A DNA stretch of 64,000 nucleotides from Rhizoctonia solani (taxonomy: Eukaryota > Basidiomycota > Agaricomycetes > Cantharellales > Ceratobasidiaceae). Made by a program: the position numbers and the translations under genes. Shown here in pieces: positions 59,723 through 64,000 of the stretch. The stretch lies in assembly GCF_016906535.1 (NCBI RefSeq), contig NC_057373.1, forward strand, positions 2,480,001 through 2,544,000, given 5' to 3'. The notes under the pieces are model-generated. The model was not told where the DNA came from, did no database searches, and saw only the letters and a program-made list of their open reading frames with translations. Position 1 is the first letter of the stretch. Every line of letters begins with the position of its first letter.

Positions 59723-60857
59723 ATGTCCTCGACCCTTCCTCCTGCTGCCCAAGCCGCGTCTCAGGCCGCCCTCAAAGCAGCCATTGAGCAGACCTCTCAG
59801 CTAGAAGCTGGTGAGATCGAGGAGGGCCAAGACGTCGTCCTCGACCCCGCTAAATTTGATGAAATGCGCACTGTCTTTTCAGACCCCCAAACTTTCAACG
59901 TCAAGGTAAGACATCTTCACTGCTCATACTCAATCGCATTTGATACGAATCCGGTCTGTAGCATCCCCTCTACTCTGCATGGACCCTTTGGTTTGATTCT
60001 CCAAACACCAAGGGCAAAACCCTCCCTCAGACCCCAGCGACCTCAGTGCCCCCAACCCCGGGTGGGGTCCCACCGACTCCAGGCGCTCTCAGCTGGATGG
60101 ACGATATTAAACGTCTCATCAAGTTTGATTCTGTCGAAGAGTTTTGGGGGTATATCTGTTCACCTGTTTTGCCTAGCTACCGCGCTTAGCATTCTCACTT
60201 TAGGCTTTATAATAACATCATCGCACCGTCTAAATTGCCTCCCAAAGCCAACTATTACCTGTTCAAGGTACGTCGATACACATGCGACTACTTATACACG
60301 CGTAGCCAACTGTTATCTATAGGATGATATCTTGCCGGCATGGGAAGATGCAGCCAATAAAGATGGTGGAAAATGGAGTGTGCAACTCCCTAAGGATAAG
60401 AACCGTGCTCGGATTGACGAAATGTGGCTCTACACAGTAAGAATCTACCTTTGGCGAGATCCGGTACTTTGTCTTGCTAATAAACTCGGGTTAGATGCTC
60501 GCCGCGATTGGCGAAACTTTCGACCCTGCCCTCTCCAAAGCCGCTGACCCAAATTCGACCACTCCCCCTCCAACCTCCTTGATCACGGGAGTAATCGTTT
60601 CTTCTCGACCTCAATTCTACCGAGTATCCATCTGGACGCGCCTTGCCCCTGGCCTGGGAGGAACCCCCTCCAACCAGTATGAAACCGAGGAAGCGATTAA
60701 ACAACGGATTGAACACATTGGACGGCACTTCAAAACTGAGGTCCTCGGGTTCCATGAATCGGCAAAGATCGGAGGCCCACTGGCTACCGAAGTCGAGTTT
60801 GCGAGCCACAAGGATAGTGAGAAGAAGGGCTCGAAAGGGAAAAAATGGGTTATCTGA
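59723..60857 (+). CDS. Cap-binding translation initiation factor eIF4E
   Basis: Five exons (59723-59905, 59962-60149, 60204-60267, 60323-60436, 60495-60857) encode 303 residues. The N-terminal 55 residues are Ala-rich and acidic. The fold has HPLYSAWTLWFD, FDSVEEFWGLYNNI, ANYYLFKDDILPAWEDAANK and the cap-contact Trp in RVSIWTRLAP. The conserved Trp residues that stack on m7G (in LPAWED and near YNNI) are in place. Between WFD and the helix lies an extra Pro/Thr-rich insert (LPQTPATSVPPTPGGVPPTP), and another loop (AADPNSTTPPPTS) precedes TGVIVS, so the protein is much longer than the usual 210-220 residues. It recruits capped mRNA to eIF4G. Confidence 0.93.
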
Positions 60858-61029
60858 TCGTGTGAGACCAGTATGATTGGGATGTTCTTGTCTTTTATTG
60901 TTGTGAATATAGTGTGTTTATATTATCCGGCTATTTCTCTCTCTAGGCCCTTTCTCTGTGAGTTCTACGATTAACAGTTCGATTTACATTATTTCTACAA
61001 ATATGGGTATTCACATCTTAAAGAACAAA

Positions 61030-62943
61030 TTAGAAATCAGCATAAGGAGGCGGGACAGTCTTGCCATCTCCCGCATTCTCGCCTTGGTCTTGGGCTTGCC
61101 CACGAAGGAGGCGATCCCTTTCCTCCCGCTCTAAGCGTGCCTTCTCTTCCTCTGCAGTTGGATGAGCGGCCGATGGGGCCCCTGTGTGAAGCAAACGCTC
61201 GCGCTCTTCCCTGGCAAGCCGCGCCTTCTCTTCTTCGGCAGATTCGTGCCTAGTTGCACCAGCAAACCCAGGAAGTTCGTCCTCGTTATTTAATGGAGGA
61301 GCCGGGCCAGTCTGTGGAGGGCCTGCAGGAGGATCGGTCGTTGGCACACTGTCGCGGCTAAGGCTCCCACTCTTAGGGCCCGGCCCTGCGGCACCGGCAG
61401 CCAAAGGCACCCCGGTCTCAGCGACCGTGACATCGTGCTGGGCAGCAGGAATCGGTACGCCGGTAGCGGCCGGGCCAGTGGTCAAGGGTGTCTGGACAGT
61501 ATCTTGGGTGGCGGTTGCATCACGGAGGGGCGACGATACAGAGGGCGAGTGATTAGGAAGAGAGGCGGGCGCATGATTCAACGAAGTTGGGTTAATAGGG
61601 GCAGGTTGCGATGGAGCGTGGCCTGCAGTTGCAGTGGTGCTGCTACCAGTGACTGCATCTCCTCCAGGCTGAGAAATAGCCGCAGACGCGGGATCAAGGT
61701 GTTGATTCGAGCTTTGTGACCCAAACCGCTGTTCGGCCAATGCTCCCGGGCCAGTTTGAGGTGTGGGTGCAGTGGTTGGTGGAATACTGTTAAGCTCCTC
61801 CTTGTGTGTTTCACCGAAACTGCGAGTGTCGGCCCCAGCACCAACACCAAGGGGTGCATGCGGGGCCTTGAATTTATTTGTCCTCCCTTGGGCAGGTTGG
61901 TAGGAATCAAGTGTGTTTTGGAGTTGAGAACGAATACGAGCAGTGTTCTGAGCTCCAGCATAAGCGCCAGTTGGCTCATGGTCAGGAAGCTCGTCCAACA
62001 ATGCCTCGGCTGCATCGGAGAGTAGCTCGAGTTTGGCAGCGTATTCCCTGAAGGCAGCCCACTTCTTACGTTCGCACTCGACCAAGGCGCGGCGCTTGAG
62101 GAGTCCGACTTCACGCTCTTGGGGGGCATCATCTTGCTCGGCCTTGCTCAACTGAGCCTCGAGTTCGGCAATACGCTCGGCACCGTTGGAAGGGGCTTTA
62201 CTGGTAGCTCCGGCTTGCCTGATCTTGTCGATCTCGGCCCTCATACCAGCTCGTGCAACACGACGTGGATGCAAGGTAGTTTCGGCATCTCGCAGGGACT
62301 TGTACGATGCACGTGAAGAGTCGAGCGATTTGGCAAGGTCAGCCGCAAGTGAACCATGTGCAAAATTGAGGTAGGCGATACGATCCGAGACTGGAACCAG
62401 AGTTAAATAACTACGCTATCTGGGAGTTCATAATGTGCCCTACCATCTTTAACGTCGTCTACTTGATCTTGGCCCCAAAGGTAAAGTTCTTTAGAGTGAC
62501 CCTTGGATTCGCGCGAAACTGCCTCATAATCGAGCTTCAAACGGCTGATCAGAATGGCTCATGGGTAATCAAAATGCTTGACTCACAGAAAGGCCCTTCT
62601 GGCTAGTGATGAGTAATTGTAATTGGCGGGCATCAGGTCGCACCTGTGGACTGGAGACGATAGTAAGATCAAAGACTCGAGCTTTGAATCCATAGTATAC
62701 TTACGAGTACTGCGTATGCAGTTGCTTCAAGGTATGCGTGATATTGTCGATAGCATGGTGGCGCCCACCCGACTGTTGGGTTGGTTGGGTTGGATCTGCT
62801 TGGGCTTCAGCCTGGTCGTTGTGATCGTTTCGATGTGTTGCGCTTGCAAGAGCAGCCTGAGCCTTCAAAATGGAGTTAGTACGCCAAATATTAACATCAG
62901 CCTGGTGTTAAGAAGTTACCTTAGCTTGAAGTTTGTGGAACAT
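61030..62943 (-). CDS. Pil1-domain (eisosome BAR) protein with long low-complexity tail
   Basis: The start MFHKLQAK is a 24-nt exon at 62920-62943. It is followed by a Gln/His-rich exon, then YSSLARRAFLRLKLDYEAVS, GHSKELYLWGQDQVDDVKDV, SDRIAYLNFAHGSLAADLAK and the last exon (to 61030) with HPRRVARAGMRAEIDKIRQA and VECERKKWAAFREYAAKLEL. These are the helices of the Pil1/LSP1 BAR domain that shapes the plasma membrane at eisosomes. After LLDELPDHEPTGAY the protein turns into a Pro/Ala/Thr-rich tail of about 280 residues, ending in two copies of an AEEEKARL..EERxRLL unit. Typical ascomycete Pil1 lacks such a tail. The splice between TLKQLHTQYS and the next exon was chosen by phase. Confidence 0.8.
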
Positions 62944-63280
62944 GGTTCTCGTAGGGGTAGGTTATACAGACGGTTCCGAGGGTCAAACTGTTTATATGCG
63001 ATGGGGCACCCGCAGTCACGTCACCGCATTCGTCATATGTATCCATCTTCGTCTGTTTACGCAGTTGCACAGCCGCATACTCCGTTCCACTTTATTCTAC
63101 CGCAGTCGCCTTGGCATTGACACAGTACGCATCACGCATATATACGAATATCCCTGCCACTAATCCATAGGACTTTTTGACTTGATGTATGTCGCCATGC
63201 CCATGTCATTCTAAGATTCATATTTCAATTACTAAGCAGTACGGGGTCTTAATATGTGCTCAAAACCAAGTGAACTGTGT
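62944..63280. other. Spacer between the Pil1-domain gene and rhomboid
   Basis: 337 bp containing the promoter of the Pil1-domain gene and the 3' end of the rhomboid gene. Open frames on the plus strand are antisense to the start exon and lack support. Confidence 0.4.
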
Positions 63281-64000
63281 TTATCTCCTCAAACCTAGTT
63301 TCCCGCGCATCCTCAGGAAGTAAGCGACCCCCGCTAGTACTCCTCCAACATGTCCTGCACTATCGGTCATTCCTCCTCGACGGCGGAAGGATCCGTAAAG
63401 ATCCCAAGCAAATATACCACTAACACATAACCATGCTGGGACTGGTACGATAAAGAAGAGAAGGAATGTTGTACTTGGGAATAAGCAAGCAAAGAGTGAT
63501 ATGACGCTATTTGATGATTAGGCATAGGTTTGGCGCAAGGTAATAGCCAACTCTACCTATAAATAGCGCCAGATGCGCCATGCGCATTTCCTCCTCTATG
63601 TTGGACAACTGCATTCCATACCAACGAAAATGCGCTGGAGGCTATTCCACCCCCAAGGTATAACGCAAGGAAAGCAGAATTGCCTAGAATCTGCATAACC
63701 GGTGGCGCCATGAACCTGTGAAATGTTATAAGTTCGATTTTCGAATGGCATGAACTGAGCCTACCAGAATGACATTCCGTTGACCAACAAATGCCCAGTC
63801 ATTTCGTGAGAGAAACAGGCTGTCAAAAGCGTCCAACTGGCAAAGTATCACCCTCGGATGGCTAGTAAACCTAATGTGCCCGCTTACATTCTGCCTTCAA
63901 GGACATTATTCCAGGAAGTAGTGAAATGCTTGAACATAAACCGAAGAGGTTCGGGATCACGGAACTTTTGCTAGAGTCGCTGTCATTTAAGAGATATAAC
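63281..64000 (-). CDS. Rhomboid intramembrane serine protease, mitochondrial type (5' end outside window)
   Basis: The gene runs off the right edge; the visible part has four exons ending at the stop 63281-63283. Active-site features are clear: the His/Asn helix HEMTGHLLVNGMSFW, the catalytic Ser in GNAHGASGAIY and the catalytic His in SAGHVGGVLAGVAYFL. Helices FLALYLGGGIASSAFSLVWN and STTFLLFFIVPVPAWLCVSG lie between them. Ending of the type RGKLGLRR is short and basic. The upstream visible exon (LRFMFKHFTTSWNNVLEGRM) is typical of Pcp1-like mitochondrial rhomboids, which cut inner-membrane proteins such as Mgm1. The family identity is firm; organelle location is inferred because the leader lies outside the window. 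Confidence 0.85.

Overview
This window is nuclear DNA from a filamentous basidiomycete. Genes are closely packed on both strands, almost all are cut by many introns of about 45-65 nt with CTAAC/CTGAC-like branch sites, and the protein set is fungal: eisosome, RTA1, QDE-1-type RdRP, sucrose-type MFS and GRIP golgin. Gene style and content fit an agaricomycete such as a Rhizoctonia/Ceratobasidium relative; that placement is inference. All exon joins were derived by hand from splice signals, reading phase and family conservation.

Left part (1-5 kb): a DMT transporter (partial), mitochondrial bL36m, cytosolic uS17 and a PPZ-like PP1 phosphatase. At 5.9-14.9 kb lie two head-to-tail cellular RNA-dependent RNA polymerases of the RNA-silencing type. 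They share the same 13-exon layout, and the first carries one in-frame TGA. At 15.2-18.1 kb sits a complete TA-flanked DNA transposon with 291-bp inverted repeats and an intact five-exon DDE transposase. It occupies the divergent promoter between the second RdRP and the SmD2 gene.

Middle (18-39 kb): mostly housekeeping genes: SmD2, RIO2 kinase, SPF30-like Tudor splicing factor, complex I NDUFB11-like subunit, glycine cleavage H protein, GRIP golgin, RTA1 protein, aldo-keto reductase, and the divergent pair PEX14 / mitochondrial EF-Tu. Three hypothetical genes are also present. At 39-44 kb are a small orphan gene, a decayed aldehyde dehydrogenase fragment and a nearly intact aldehyde dehydrogenase.

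Right part (45-64 kb): RBR ubiquitin ligase, KH-domain RNA-binding protein, sucrose-type transporter, methionyl-tRNA formyltransferase, a coiled-coil protein with a CxxC-H-H motif, steryl ester lipase, eIF4E, a Pil1-domain protein and a mitochondrial-type rhomboid protease (partial).

There is no operon logic. Functional links are loose: mitochondrial translation (bL36m, EF-Tu, FMT1) and RNA silencing next to a young transposon. The most notable points are the tandem RdRPs with one nonsense codon, the intact transposon beside them, three genes each broken by a single missing base in a short homopolymer (ALDH, FMT1, golgin), and a run of likely GC-AG introns.
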